From Streptomyces sp. NBC_00461 (GTDB lineage: Bacteria > Actinomycetota > Actinomycetes > Streptomycetales > Streptomycetaceae), in the NCBI RefSeq assembly GCF_036013935.1, contig NZ_CP107902.1, positions 2,699,001 through 2,763,000 of the forward strand: a DNA stretch of 64,000 nt. Reading direction: 5' to 3'. A program made the translations under genes and the position numbers. The first letter of the stretch is position 1. Each line of letters starts with the position of its first letter. This document shows positions 61,509 to 64,000 of this stretch, piece by piece. The notes beneath the pieces were generated by a model. The model was not told the DNA's origin, did no database searches, and saw nothing but the letters and a program-made list of their open reading frames with translations.

Positions 61509-64000
<2,492 letters not shown>

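Overview
The window is a piece of a Streptomyces chromosome. The signs are very high GC with almost all codons ending in G or C, GTG/TTG starts mixed with ATG, purine-rich ribosome binding sites, many small secreted or membrane proteins of unknown function, and a gene order (pepA-lpd-E2-aceE, lipB-lipA, glnA, glnII) that I recall from the S. coelicolor core chromosome. No insertion sequence with a transposase, prophage, CRISPR array, rRNA or tRNA was seen. This looks like core chromosome rather than an island.

Layout. 1-8.5 kb: the tail of an HtrA-like protease, then a scattered cobalamin nucleotide-loop set (a metallo-beta-lactamase/CobU fusion, cobT, cobS) mixed with membrane proteins (a DUF2156 lysyltransferase-like protein, a rhomboid-like protein, an RDD protein) and a methyltransferase. 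8.8-18.6 kb: leucyl aminopeptidase, then the lipoamide enzymes: E3 (lpd), a two-lipoyl-domain E2, a GntR/FCD regulator and the homodimeric pyruvate dehydrogenase E1 (aceE). A perfect palindrome overlies the aceE promoter. 18.7-30.1 kb: accessory and envelope genes, including a WYL regulator, a FemAB-like transferase, a PGRP amidase facing a MarP-like membrane protease, an epimerase, an FAD oxidoreductase and a TPR regulator of the NsdA type. 30.3-32.3 kb: lipB and lipA, which make the lipoyl cofactor used by the E2 upstream. 32.5-38 kb: a small conserved protein, a DUF4191 membrane protein, an RDD protein, glnA with a two-box GlnR site, then htpX and pspAB. 38.2-44.9 kb: GAF-ANTAR regulator, DUF2252, a winged-helix protein, an ArsC-like protein, a secreted protein and an alpha/beta hydrolase divergent from a MarR regulator. 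45.4-51.7 kb: glnII, also with GlnR-like boxes, a winged-helix regulator with a possible leader peptide, an epimerase, and a histidine kinase/response regulator pair. 51.9-64 kb: a DUF1996 secreted protein, lipoprotein, TPR protein, a sigma-like protein joined to a membrane and extracytoplasmic part, a PF10118 hydrolase/ferredoxin-reductase pair with a TetR gene behind it, a tautomerase, a PP2C phosphatase with a receiver domain, and a large pullulanase cut by the window edge.

How it fits together. The central theme is carbon and nitrogen entry: pyruvate dehydrogenase parts, lipoyl synthesis and both glutamine synthetases lie within 36 kb. A second theme is the envelope (MarP-like protease, amidase, FemAB-like protein, HtpX, PspAB, secreted Gln-rich proteins). 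Long intergenic hairpins, some clearly terminators and some repeated within the window, separate the transcription units. The items I consider least explained are the sigma-like/extracytoplasmic fusion protein (54668-56596), the TetR-type palindromes at 56626 and 32441, the short Cys-Cys reading frame at 47726, the out-of-frame coding-like stretch before the GAF-ANTAR gene, and the palindromic repeats, one of which supplies the last codons of lipB.
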